Shown here one piece after another: positions 1 through 6,985 of a DNA stretch of 57,715 nt. The notes beneath the pieces are model-generated. The model saw nothing but the letters and a program-made list of their open reading frames with translations. It made no database searches and was not told where the DNA came from. Numbering within the stretch: position 1 is the stretch's first letter; each line of letters begins with the position of its first letter. This DNA is from CAYMKL01 sp964390805 (GTDB taxonomy: Bacteria > Chloroflexota > Anaerolineae > VGOG01). The position numbers were made by a program, and so were the translations under genes. The stretch spans positions 1 to 57,715 of the forward strand of contig CAYMKL010000030.1 of NCBI GenBank assembly GCA_964390805.1, written 5' to 3'.

Positions 1-111
1 CCCTTGACCTTTTCCACCGATTTAGCTCTATTGGCCGAAACGAAGACCAAGGCCCTTCCGAAGGATCTGTTCGAATATCTGGGATACGCGGTATTCGTTG
101 GACGGAGATAG
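1..111 (+). CDS. C-terminal end of a class I SAM-dependent methyltransferase (partial)
   Basis: The window opens inside a reading frame that runs from base 1 to a TAG at 109-111. Its last residues (DLFEYLGYAVFVGRR) closely resemble the C-terminus of the complete methyltransferase at 881-1654 (NLDEYFGYGIYVGRK). It is therefore most likely the tail of a paralogous class I methyltransferase whose catalytic part lies upstream of the window. The next gene starts 16 bases later, so the two are probably co-transcribed. Only about 36 residues are visible, and the assignment rests on this similarity alone. Confidence 0.55.
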   Translation, partial: PLTFSTDLALLAETKTKALPKDLFEYLGYAVFVGRR

Positions 112-127
112 AAAAGAGGTATCTACC

Positions 128-844
128 ATGGGACCAACGCCATCCGGTGACACCAAGCCCTCCGTTGGGCGTTTGCTGGTAAAACGGATCGTCGCGGTTT
201 TTGTGCTGATTCTTGTCCTGGACATCGTGCTATTCGTCTCTGCTGGTCGCCTCGACTGGCCGGAGGCATGGGTTCTGTCCTTTCTCTACCTCTGCTATCT
301 GCTAGCGGTAATGATATGGGGAACGCTCAAAGCCCCCGACTTGGTCGCCGAGCGCTCCAAACGGGCAGACAACGTCAAGGACTGGGACAAGGTCATTATG
401 GCGATCTATACACTCTTGCTCTTGATCATGCTGATTGTTGCCGGGCTGGACGTGGGGCGGTTTGAGTGGTCTGCCATGCCGTTGGCTGCACAGATAGCGG
501 GACTGATCGGCCTGTTCCTGGCGGCGAGGATGACCTCCTGGGCAGCAACTGCCAACACATATCTTTCACGGATGGTACGTATCCAGGAGGACCGAGGCCA
601 CCAGGTCGTTTCGACCGGCCCATACCAGTATGTGCGCCACCCGCTGTATGTGGGAGTTATTCTTATCGCGCTATGTGCGCCGCTGTTCCTCGGCTCGTTG
701 TGGGCACTGATTCCTGGTGGCTTGATCGTTATCCTGTTCGTCGTGCGTGCTGCGCTGGAGGATCAGACCCTGCAAGATGAGCTCCCGGGCTACGCCGAGT
801 ATGCCCAGCGAGTGCGCTACCGCCTGCTGCCGGGCGTCTGGTAA
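128..844 (+). CDS. Isoprenylcysteine carboxylmethyltransferase-family membrane protein, copy 1
   Basis: This 238-residue integral membrane protein belongs to the ICMT/phospholipid-methyltransferase-like family, which transfers a methyl group from SAM to a membrane-embedded or lipidated substrate. The family core is visible: GPYQYVRHPLYVG (the RHPxYxG motif of the cofactor pocket) and a C-terminal segment with an acidic ED, ELxGYxxY and RYRLLPGVW. About five hydrophobic segments precede and follow the RHP motif. The ATG at 128 is chosen because AGAGGT lies seven bases upstream; a TTG at 98 in the same frame has no such site. It is the first of five similar paralogues in tandem. The real substrate cannot be deduced. 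Confidence 0.85.
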   Translation: MGPTPSGDTKPSVGRLLVKRIVAVFVLILVLDIVLFVSAGRLDWPEAWVLSFLYLCYLLAVMIWGTLKAPDLVAERSKRADNVKDWDKVIMAIYTLLLLIMLIVAGLDVGRFEWSAMPLAAQIAGLIGLFLAARMTSWAATANTYLSRMVRIQEDRGHQVVSTGPYQYVRHPLYVGVILIALCAPLFLGSLWALIPGGLIVILFVVRAALEDQTLQDELPGYAEYAQRVRYRLLPGVW

Positions 845-880
845 GCGGGACTTGAGCATCACCAAGAAAGGAGGACAAGA

Positions 881-1654
881 ATGGAGAGTGAACAGTTCTT
901 CGATTTTGCAGCAGAGGTGGGCCTCACGAAACATCTGGGAGGCGTCGGGGCCACAGAAAAGCTCATCGAGTTATGCAACATCGGCGAAGGCAAATACATC
1001 CTGGACGTTGGCTGCGGCGCTGGGGTGACGCCTTGCTTCATTGCCGAAAGTTGTGGCTGCAGAGTGGTCGGCGTGGACATTCTGGAAGGGATGATCGAGA
1101 AGTCCAGGGAAAGGGCGGAGAGAGAGGGGTTATCGGATCGGGTTGAATTCAGGGTAGCCGATGCGCAGGACCTCCCTTTCGAGGATGACCTTTTCGACGC
1201 CGTCATCACCGAGTCCGTAACCGCCTTTCCAGAAGACAAACAGAAAGCGGTCAACGAGTATGCGCGGGTGACGAAGCCGGGAGGATACATCGGGCTCAAC
1301 GAGTCAGCCTGGCTGAAGGTGCCGCCTCCGCCAGAAATGGTCGCCTGGGTATCCCAGGATGTGGGCGCCACCGTGCAACCCCTGACTTCTGATGCCTGGG
1401 TGGGATTGTTGGAGGGTGCTGGGCTGAGAGAAATCGTCGCGAGAACTTATGCCATCAACGTGCGAACCGAGACCAAAGAGATATTCCGGCGGTATGGTTT
1501 TGTAGGAATGTTGGGTATTTGGGGCAGAATGTTGTCCCTCTATATCAGAAGTCCAGCTTACAGGAGGTTCGTGAAGGGAGTAGGAGCGAGCGGGGTCGCG
1601 CCCGACAACCTTGACGAATACTTCGGATACGGAATATACGTCGGCAGGAAGTGA
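881..1654 (+). CDS. Class I SAM-dependent methyltransferase
   Basis: This 257-residue soluble protein has the Rossmann-fold methyltransferase signature. Motif I is ILDVGCGAGVTPCFIAE, followed by an acidic residue at the end of strand 2 (VVGVDILEGM), a VADAQDLPF motif II region and FDAVITESV. The C-terminal part resembles ubiquinone/menaquinone (UbiE) or sarcosine/dimethylglycine-type methyltransferases, but the substrate is not evident. A strong ribosome binding site (AAAGGAGG) precedes the ATG. It sits between two ICMT-like genes with short gaps, so it belongs to the same transcription unit. The same type of gene ends at base 111, so class I and ICMT-like enzymes seem to alternate here. Confidence 0.85.
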   Translation: MESEQFFDFAAEVGLTKHLGGVGATEKLIELCNIGEGKYILDVGCGAGVTPCFIAESCGCRVVGVDILEGMIEKSRERAEREGLSDRVEFRVADAQDLPFEDDLFDAVITESVTAFPEDKQKAVNEYARVTKPGGYIGLNESAWLKVPPPPEMVAWVSQDVGATVQPLTSDAWVGLLEGAGLREIVARTYAINVRTETKEIFRRYGFVGMLGIWGRMLSLYIRSPAYRRFVKGVGASGVAPDNLDEYFGYGIYVGRK

Positions 1655-1667
1655 CAAGGAGGGGCAA

Positions 1668-2400
1668 ATGAACACCTACGTTGAGCAACCCAAAGGGGCA
1701 TTTGAGATAATCAAGGCAGTTGGTTGGAAAGCGTGGCTCAGGTTCGCTGCATTCACGTTGCTACTGCCCATGGTCTTGTTCATCGCGGCGGGCCGCCTGA
1801 ATTGGGTATGGGCGTGGGTCTATGCCGGCGTAATTGTTTCTTTCACATTTGTCAGCCGGATTATCGTGATACGCACTAACCCGGGTCTGATCGCGGAACG
1901 CGCCCAATCCTTTGATCGGGAGGATGTCAGAGACTGGGATCGGCTGATTCTCTTCTTCCTGCTCCTGGTCGGCCCGTTGGCCATGATGATCGTGGCCGGT
2001 CTGGATGAGCGCTTCGGGTGGTCGCCGCAGATTTCCGTCGCGCTCCGGCTCATCGCGTTGGCCATCATGGTGCTGGGATACACGGTGGGTACCTGGGCCA
2101 TGGCAGTGAACAGGTACTACTCAGCCGTGGTGCGCATCCAGAAAGACCGCGGCCAAACTGTCATCACCGATGGGCCCTATCGGTTCGTGCGCCATCCTTC
2201 CCTACGCCACTGGGATTGTAGCCTCCCTCATGATTCCGATTCTTCTTGGTTCGCTGTGGGCGCTAATCCCTACCATCCTGGTAGCGTTAGGCACAATCAT
2301 CCGCACCGCGCTGGAAGACGAGACCTTGCTGGAGGAACTCGACGGCTACCGAGACTATGCTGCGCAGACACGCTACCGGCTTCTGCCCGGCGTATGGTAG
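1668..2400 (+). pseudogene. Isoprenylcysteine carboxylmethyltransferase-family protein, copy 2, frameshifted
   Basis: The frame from ATG 1668 (AAGGAGGGG site just upstream) encodes a normal family protein up to GPYRFVRHP. Then it leaves frame and reads unrelated sequence to 2705. The correct C-terminus continues in the next frame from about 2203 (YATGIVASLMIP to RYRLLPGVW, stop at 2398-2400). Removing one C from the CCC run at 2200-2202 restores RHPSYATG and a 243-residue protein of exactly the family size. The break lies in the middle of the cofactor-binding motif, so the frameshifted product should be inactive. A sequencing or assembly error is also possible, because both halves are otherwise well conserved. 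Confidence 0.8.
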
Positions 2401-2436
2401 CCGAAACAGCCAAGACATCACCTGGGGAGATAGGAT

Positions 2437-3171
2437 ATGAACGCCAGTGCATCTGCAGAGCAACCAAAGGGGAGACCTGGCACAACCGTCGTGATTGCGA
2501 GATACGTGCTGCAGCATGGCCTCTTCATGCTGGTTCCGGTGGCGAGCTTGTTCATCGCTTCAGGCCGCCTGGACTGGGTGATGGCATGGGTCTATATCGG
2601 CGTGCACCTGGCCGGCCTGGTTGTCAACGCGCTCGTCCTGATTCCAGCCAACCCGGAGCTGGTGGTAGACCGCGCCCAGTCCAGGGGCAAAAGAAACCTG
2701 GATAGAGTACTCGCCGGTATCATGGCCCTGTTCGGCCCGGTGAGTATATGCATCGTGGCTGGGCTGGATGAGCGCTTTGGCTGGTCGGCTCGCGCAACGG
2801 AGATTCCGCCCGCGCTGCTCATCGCCGCGTTGACTGTCATGGCGATGGGGTCCCTTCTGACCACCTGGGCCATGGCATCCAACAGGTTCTTCTACGTCAC
2901 CCTGCGCATCGCAAAGGACCGGGGGCACACCGTCGCCACCAGTGGACCCTACCGCTACGTGCGCCATCCGGGCTACCTTGGGATCATCGCCTTCGATCTC
3001 GCAATGCCGCTGATCCTGGGCTCGCTGTGGGCATTCATCCCAGCGGGGCTTATCGTATGCCTCATCATCCTCCGCACGGCGCTGGAGGACAAGACCCTGC
3101 TAATGGAACTCGACGGCTATGAAAAGTACGCCCAGCAAGTGCGCTATCGGCTGCTACCAGGCGTGTGGTAG
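2437..3171 (+). CDS. Isoprenylcysteine carboxylmethyltransferase-family membrane protein, copy 3
   Basis: A 244-residue membrane protein of the same family as its neighbours. It has the hydrophobic LDWVMAWVYIGVHLAG segment near the N-terminus, GLDERFGWS in the loop before the middle helices, GPYRYVRHPGYLG, and the closing ELDGYEKYAQQVRYRLLPGVW. The ATG at 2437 follows a GGGGAGATAGG purine stretch. It begins 36 bases after copy 2 and ends 27 bases before copy 4, so the array looks like one operon. Compared with copies 1, 4 and 5 it lacks the usual acidic-tryptophan WD stretch after the N(P)EL motif. Substrate unknown. Confidence 0.85.
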   Translation: MNASASAEQPKGRPGTTVVIARYVLQHGLFMLVPVASLFIASGRLDWVMAWVYIGVHLAGLVVNALVLIPANPELVVDRAQSRGKRNLDRVLAGIMALFGPVSICIVAGLDERFGWSARATEIPPALLIAALTVMAMGSLLTTWAMASNRFFYVTLRIAKDRGHTVATSGPYRYVRHPGYLGIIAFDLAMPLILGSLWAFIPAGLIVCLIILRTALEDKTLLMELDGYEKYAQQVRYRLLPGVW

Positions 3172-3198
3172 CACAGTTGTCGTGATCTGGAGGTCAAG

Positions 3199-3909
3199 AT
3201 GGATCAAAGAGGTCGTAAGGTGAACTTTGTCCGCCTGCCGAAGCGCATCGTGCAGGTGCTCGTCGCCGTAGCTGCTCAGGCGGCTATGCTTTTCCTGTCA
3301 TCCTGGCGACTCGACTGGGTGATGGCGTGGGTGTACGTCGGCACGTTCGCCGTGGCACTGACGGCGATGACCATCTACCAGGAAGTGAACAACCCCGAAC
3401 TGGTGGAGGAACGCTCTGAATTCAAGCCCAGGGAGGGGGTGCAGACCTGGGACGTGATTCTCTCCGCCGTCGTCAGGGTGTCGCTGCTGGCGAGTTACGT
3501 CGTCGCCGGGCTGGACATGCGCTTCGGTTGGAAGCCGGAAATCCCGCTGGCGGTTCAAATTGCCGCGTTTGCGCTCGGCTTGCTCGGGGCAGTCCTGCTC
3601 GTCTGGGCGATGGCGGCCAATCGCTACGCGGCGGTTTACACCCGCATCCAGCAAGAACGTGGACACGTCGTCGCGACCACCGGTCCCTATCGCTTCGTGC
3701 GCCATCCGTTTTACGTTGGGACGATCACCTTTTCGTTGACGATTCCGCTGGCGCTGGGTTCGCCGTGGGCACTCATTCCAGGCGGGCTTGCCGCATTGCT
3801 TTTCATCGCCAAGACGGCGGCCGAAGACCGCATGCTGCGCGAGGGCCTCGTAGGCTACCACGAGTACGCCGGGCGGGTGCGCTATCGCCTGCTGCCGGGC
3901 ATCTGGTAG
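3199..3909 (+). CDS. Isoprenylcysteine carboxylmethyltransferase-family membrane protein, copy 4
   Basis: A 236-residue family member with LDWVMAWVYVGTFAVALT, a conserved NNPELVEERSEFKP loop, GLDMRFGWKPEI, GPYRFVRHPFYVG and the terminal RVRYRLLPGIW. GGAGG lies just upstream of the ATG at 3199. The alternating hydrophobic blocks suggest five membrane passes with the SAM-binding C-terminal half facing the cytoplasm, as in characterised ICMT relatives. This copy is the most diverged at its start (DQRGRKVNFVRLPK), which may point to a different partner or substrate. No catalytic residue of the family appears to be missing. Confidence 0.85.
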   Translation: MDQRGRKVNFVRLPKRIVQVLVAVAAQAAMLFLSSWRLDWVMAWVYVGTFAVALTAMTIYQEVNNPELVEERSEFKPREGVQTWDVILSAVVRVSLLASYVVAGLDMRFGWKPEIPLAVQIAAFALGLLGAVLLVWAMAANRYAAVYTRIQQERGHVVATTGPYRFVRHPFYVGTITFSLTIPLALGSPWALIPGGLAALLFIAKTAAEDRMLREGLVGYHEYAGRVRYRLLPGIW

Positions 3910-3932
3910 CCATTGATAGGAGGGCGCCAAAC

Positions 3933-4664
3933 ATGGACAGGCAAGTGTCGAAAAAGCGAACTATGACGCCTGAGGTCAGGCGCAGAATTGTGTCATGGAT
4001 AGTCCAGGCTGCTCTTGGTCTTGTGGGTTACGGTGTGATCCTGTTCCTCTCTGCGGGCCAACTGGACTGGGTATGGGGCTGGGTTTTCCTGGCCCTGCTG
4101 GCCGCCATCTTGATCAGCCACGTTTTGATCCTGGTACCGATAAACCCCGAGTTGCTCGCCGAGCGCTCCAGGGGGATTCGCCAGGAGGGTGCCAAGCGCT
4201 GGGACAAATGGGTCACCATGTTCGCTGCCGGGATGGGCACGATGGGATCGTGGCTTGTGGCCAGTCTGGACGTGCGCTTTGAGTGGTCGGCATCAGCGCC
4301 GCTCGCGTTTCACATCGGCGGGCTGATCGTCTCTGTGCTGGGATGGGCGCTGTTCATGTGGGCCATGGGGGCGAATGCGTTCTTCTCGGAGGCGGTTCGT
4401 ATCCAGGAGGAACGAGGCCATACCGTCGTCACCGATGGCCCCTACCGGTATGTGCGCCATCCGGGGTATGTGGGCGCGATCCTGGCCCTGCTGGCGACGC
4501 CACTGCTGCTCGGCTCGCTGTGGGCGCTCATCCCGGCGGGACTTGCTGCCATCGGCTACGTTGTCCGCACGGGGTTGGAAGACAAGACGCTGCAAGATGA
4601 ACTATCGGGCTACGCTGAGTATGCGCAGCAGACACGTTACCGCCTGCTGCCGGGCGTGTGGTGA
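3933..4664 (+). CDS. Isoprenylcysteine carboxylmethyltransferase-family membrane protein, copy 5
   Basis: A 243-residue protein starting at the ATG at 3933, which follows a clear AGGAGGG site. The same frame is open back to 3528, but that part is a shadow of copy 4. It carries LDWVWGWVFLALLAA, INPELLAERSRGI, GPYRYVRHPGYVG and QTRYRLLPGVW. It is close to copy 1 in the C-terminal half (TLQDELSGYAEYAQQ against TLQDELPGYAEYAQR), which suggests recent duplication or gene conversion. Its stop at 4662-4664 lies six bases before the ABC permease start, so the methyltransferase array runs directly into the transporter operon. Confidence 0.87.
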   Translation: MDRQVSKKRTMTPEVRRRIVSWIVQAALGLVGYGVILFLSAGQLDWVWGWVFLALLAAILISHVLILVPINPELLAERSRGIRQEGAKRWDKWVTMFAAGMGTMGSWLVASLDVRFEWSASAPLAFHIGGLIVSVLGWALFMWAMGANAFFSEAVRIQEERGHTVVTDGPYRYVRHPGYVGAILALLATPLLLGSLWALIPAGLAAIGYVVRTGLEDKTLQDELSGYAEYAQQTRYRLLPGVW

Positions 4665-4670
4665 GACGCT

Positions 4671-6902
4671 ATGATCTTCAAGAACCTCTTTCGCCGCAAA
4701 GGACGTACCATTCTGACGCTGGTAGGCATCGCCATCGGCGTGGCAGCCATCATTGCATTGGGGTCTGTGGCCAAAGGGCTGAGGTCCGGCTTCTCTGCCA
4801 TGGGCCAGGGCAGCGAGGCCGACCTGGTGCTCAGCCAGGCCGAGGGAATGAGCGCGTTGATCAGCAGCCTCGATGAGGCGGTGGCCGACGGGGTGCGCGG
4901 CCTGTCGGGGGTGGCCAACGTAGATGGTATGCTCTACACTAACGCCCTGTTCGATGAGACGACTTATCTCATCGTCTTTGGCTACGAGTCCGATGGCTTT
5001 GTCATAGATCGCTTCCGCATCATTGAGGGGCAGTCGCTGGCCGAGGCGCGCGGCGTGCGGGGCAAACCCCTCATCCTGGGCAAGCGGGCGGCCCAGAGCA
5101 TGGACGTGCAGGTGGGCGAGACGCTTCGCATCACCGGCAGCGCCTTCCGCGTCGTCGGCATCTACGAGACGGGGAGCGGGCTTGAAGACGCCGCGGCGGT
5201 CGTCCCGCTTCGAGAGGTCCAGACGCTGGCCCTGCAGCCGCACCGGGTCTCGATACTTTACGTTAAGCTGAAGGACCCTGGTGAGGTTGATCGGGTGCGG
5301 ACGCGGATAGAGCGGCGCTTCCCCGACTTGACCGTCGTAACGGCCGCGGGCTTTGCCAACCAGGAGCAGTTGTTTGAGCTATTGGATGCGGCGGCCATGG
5401 CGATTGCGGGCCTGGCGGTGGTGATCGGCGGGCTCGTCATGGCCAACACCCTCTGGATGTCGGTGTTTGAGCGCACGCGGGAGATTGGCCTTCTGCGCAG
5501 CCTGGGCTGGCGACGGTGGCGAGTGATGCGCATGATCCTCGGAGAGGCCGTCATCCTGGCCTTGCTGGGCGGGCTGGCCGGCAGCGGCCTGGGGGTGCTG
5601 TCCCTCGTGGCGGTCAGCAGATCTGGGTCTTTGTTGGGCATGTTTGGGAGTGAGTTGTCACCTGATCTCTTCGCCCGCGCACTAGTCACCGTGATCGCGC
5701 TGGGGTTGGTGGGCGGGGCCTACCCGGCCTGGTGGGCCAGCCGCCTGGTACCGCTGAAGGCGCTGCAATATGAGGGCGGCGGCAGGGCACGTGTGTCTCG
5801 ATTGCCCGGCGGAATGACGGTGCGAAACCTCTGGCGGCGGCGGACGCGCACGGCGCTGACCCTGCTGAGCATCGGCGTGAGCATCGCCGCCATCGTTGCC
5901 CTGGGCGGGGTCGCTCACGGGATGCTGGGCTCGTTTAACGTGATGATGAGAGATAGCCAGACCGACCTGTTCGCAGCCGAGGCGGACATTGACGCCGATT
6001 TCAGCGCCATTGAAGAACGGGTGGGGGCGCGCATCGCCGCCCGATCCGACGTGGATGGGGTTGCCGGCATGTTCTGGACCGGCACCAGCACCGACAAGAT
6101 GCCCATGCTCATCGTGTATGGCTACCATCCGCGCGAGTTCGCCATCCGTCGTTATCGTATCATCGAGGGGGAGCCGCTGGCGGGCCGCCGCCAGGTCATC
6201 GTCGGCCGGATGGCAGCGGAGAAGATGGGGCTGGAAGTGGGCGATACACTCCGCATGCTGGATAGCAATTTCCGCGTGGTGGGCATCTACGAGACAGGGC
6301 AGGCCTTTGAGGATGCCGGCGTGGTCATCGGCCTGCGAGAAGCACAGACCCTCACCGGAAAGCCGCGCCAGGTGCAGTTCTACCTCATTAGCCTGCGTGA
6401 CCCAGGGCAGGCCGAGTCGGTAAGGGATAAGCTGGCAGCAGCTTTTCCGGAGATTGATTTCTCCCTGACCTCCGAGCTCGACGAGGCCATGAGCGATTTT
6501 CGGGTGCTGCAGGATGCGGCCGATCAGGTCTCGTTCCTGGCAGTGTTCATTGGCGCGGTGGGGATGTTGAACACCATGTTGATGAGCGTGCTGGAGCGGA
6601 CGCGCGAAATCGGCGTGCTGCGCAGCCTGGGTTGGCGGCGGCGGCGGGTGCTGGGAATGATTCTGAAGGAGTCGCTGGTGCTGGGGTTAGTCGGCGGTGT
6701 CTGCGGCATCCTCCTGGGGTTGGGGTTGGGTGGATTGATCGGCTCGGTGGAGATTTGGGGAGGGGCGATTGCGCCGTCCTACCCGCCCCAGTTGTTCGTG
6801 CAGGCGGTCGTGGTGGCGGCGGTGCTAGGGGTGTTGGGCGGATTCTATCCGGCCTGGCGGGCCACGCGGTTGCGGCCGGTGGAGGCGCTCAGATATGAAT
6901 AA
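4671..6902 (+). CDS. ABC transporter permease with two fused FtsX/MacB-type halves (first copy)
   Basis: A 743-residue membrane protein consisting of two similar MacB-type units. Each unit has an N-terminal helix (RTILTLVGIAIGVAAIIALG; RTALTLLSIGVSIAAIVALG), an extracytoplasmic domain of about 200 residues containing VVGIYETG, and an FtsX block of three helices with FERTREIGLLRSLGWR or LERTREIGVLRSLGWR, then GGxYPAWxAxRLxPxxAL. The halves end in EALQYE and EALRYE. MacB proteins normally have one such unit plus a fused ATPase. Here the ATPase is the separate gene at 11407. Together with the adaptor at 6986 and the second permease at 8941 it should form a tripartite-like export or lipid/peptide extrusion complex. 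The substrate is unknown. Confidence 0.88.
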   Translation: MIFKNLFRRKGRTILTLVGIAIGVAAIIALGSVAKGLRSGFSAMGQGSEADLVLSQAEGMSALISSLDEAVADGVRGLSGVANVDGMLYTNALFDETTYLIVFGYESDGFVIDRFRIIEGQSLAEARGVRGKPLILGKRAAQSMDVQVGETLRITGSAFRVVGIYETGSGLEDAAAVVPLREVQTLALQPHRVSILYVKLKDPGEVDRVRTRIERRFPDLTVVTAAGFANQEQLFELLDAAAMAIAGLAVVIGGLVMANTLWMSVFERTREIGLLRSLGWRRWRVMRMILGEAVILALLGGLAGSGLGVLSLVAVSRSGSLLGMFGSELSPDLFARALVTVIALGLVGGAYPAWWASRLVPLKALQYEGGGRARVSRLPGGMTVRNLWRRRTRTALTLLSIGVSIAAIVALGGVAHGMLGSFNVMMRDSQTDLFAAEADIDADFSAIEERVGARIAARSDVDGVAGMFWTGTSTDKMPMLIVYGYHPREFAIRRYRIIEGEPLAGRRQVIVGRMAAEKMGLEVGDTLRMLDSNFRVVGIYETGQAFEDAGVVIGLREAQTLTGKPRQVQFYLISLRDPGQAESVRDKLAAAFPEIDFSLTSELDEAMSDFRVLQDAADQVSFLAVFIGAVGMLNTMLMSVLERTREIGVLRSLGWRRRRVLGMILKESLVLGLVGGVCGILLGLGLGGLIGSVEIWGGAIAPSYPPQLFVQAVVVAAVLGVLGGFYPAWRATRLRPVEALRYE

Positions 6903-6971
6903 GTAAAACGTAATGAGTAAAACGTAATGATCATGTCTCACGTTTTACGCTTTACGCTTTACGTTTTACGG
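6903..6971. repeat. Intergenic repeat built of AGTAAAACGTAATG and its inverted form
   Basis: The gap between the permease and adaptor genes consists almost entirely of two direct copies of AGTAAAACGTAATG followed by inverted copies (CACGTTTTACG, CTTTACG, CTTTACGTTTTACG). The arms GTAAAACGT and ACGTTTTAC can pair. A related but different element sits at 8884-8931 in the next gap of the same operon. It may be an mRNA-processing or attenuation hairpin. No promoter is apparent, and the ribosome binding site for the adaptor (AGGAGG) lies right after it. Confidence 0.7.
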
Positions 6972-6985
6972 ACAGGAGGTGACAG

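Noticed and set aside
1611..2705. Single 364-residue protein covering copy 2 and part of copy 3 of the methyltransferases
   Set aside because: The second half is out-of-frame shadow sequence; the family C-terminus continues in another frame after a one-base shift near 2200.
3528..3932. N-terminal extension of methyltransferase copy 5
   Set aside because: This part is an out-of-frame reading of copy 4; ATG 3933 has a strong ribosome binding site.
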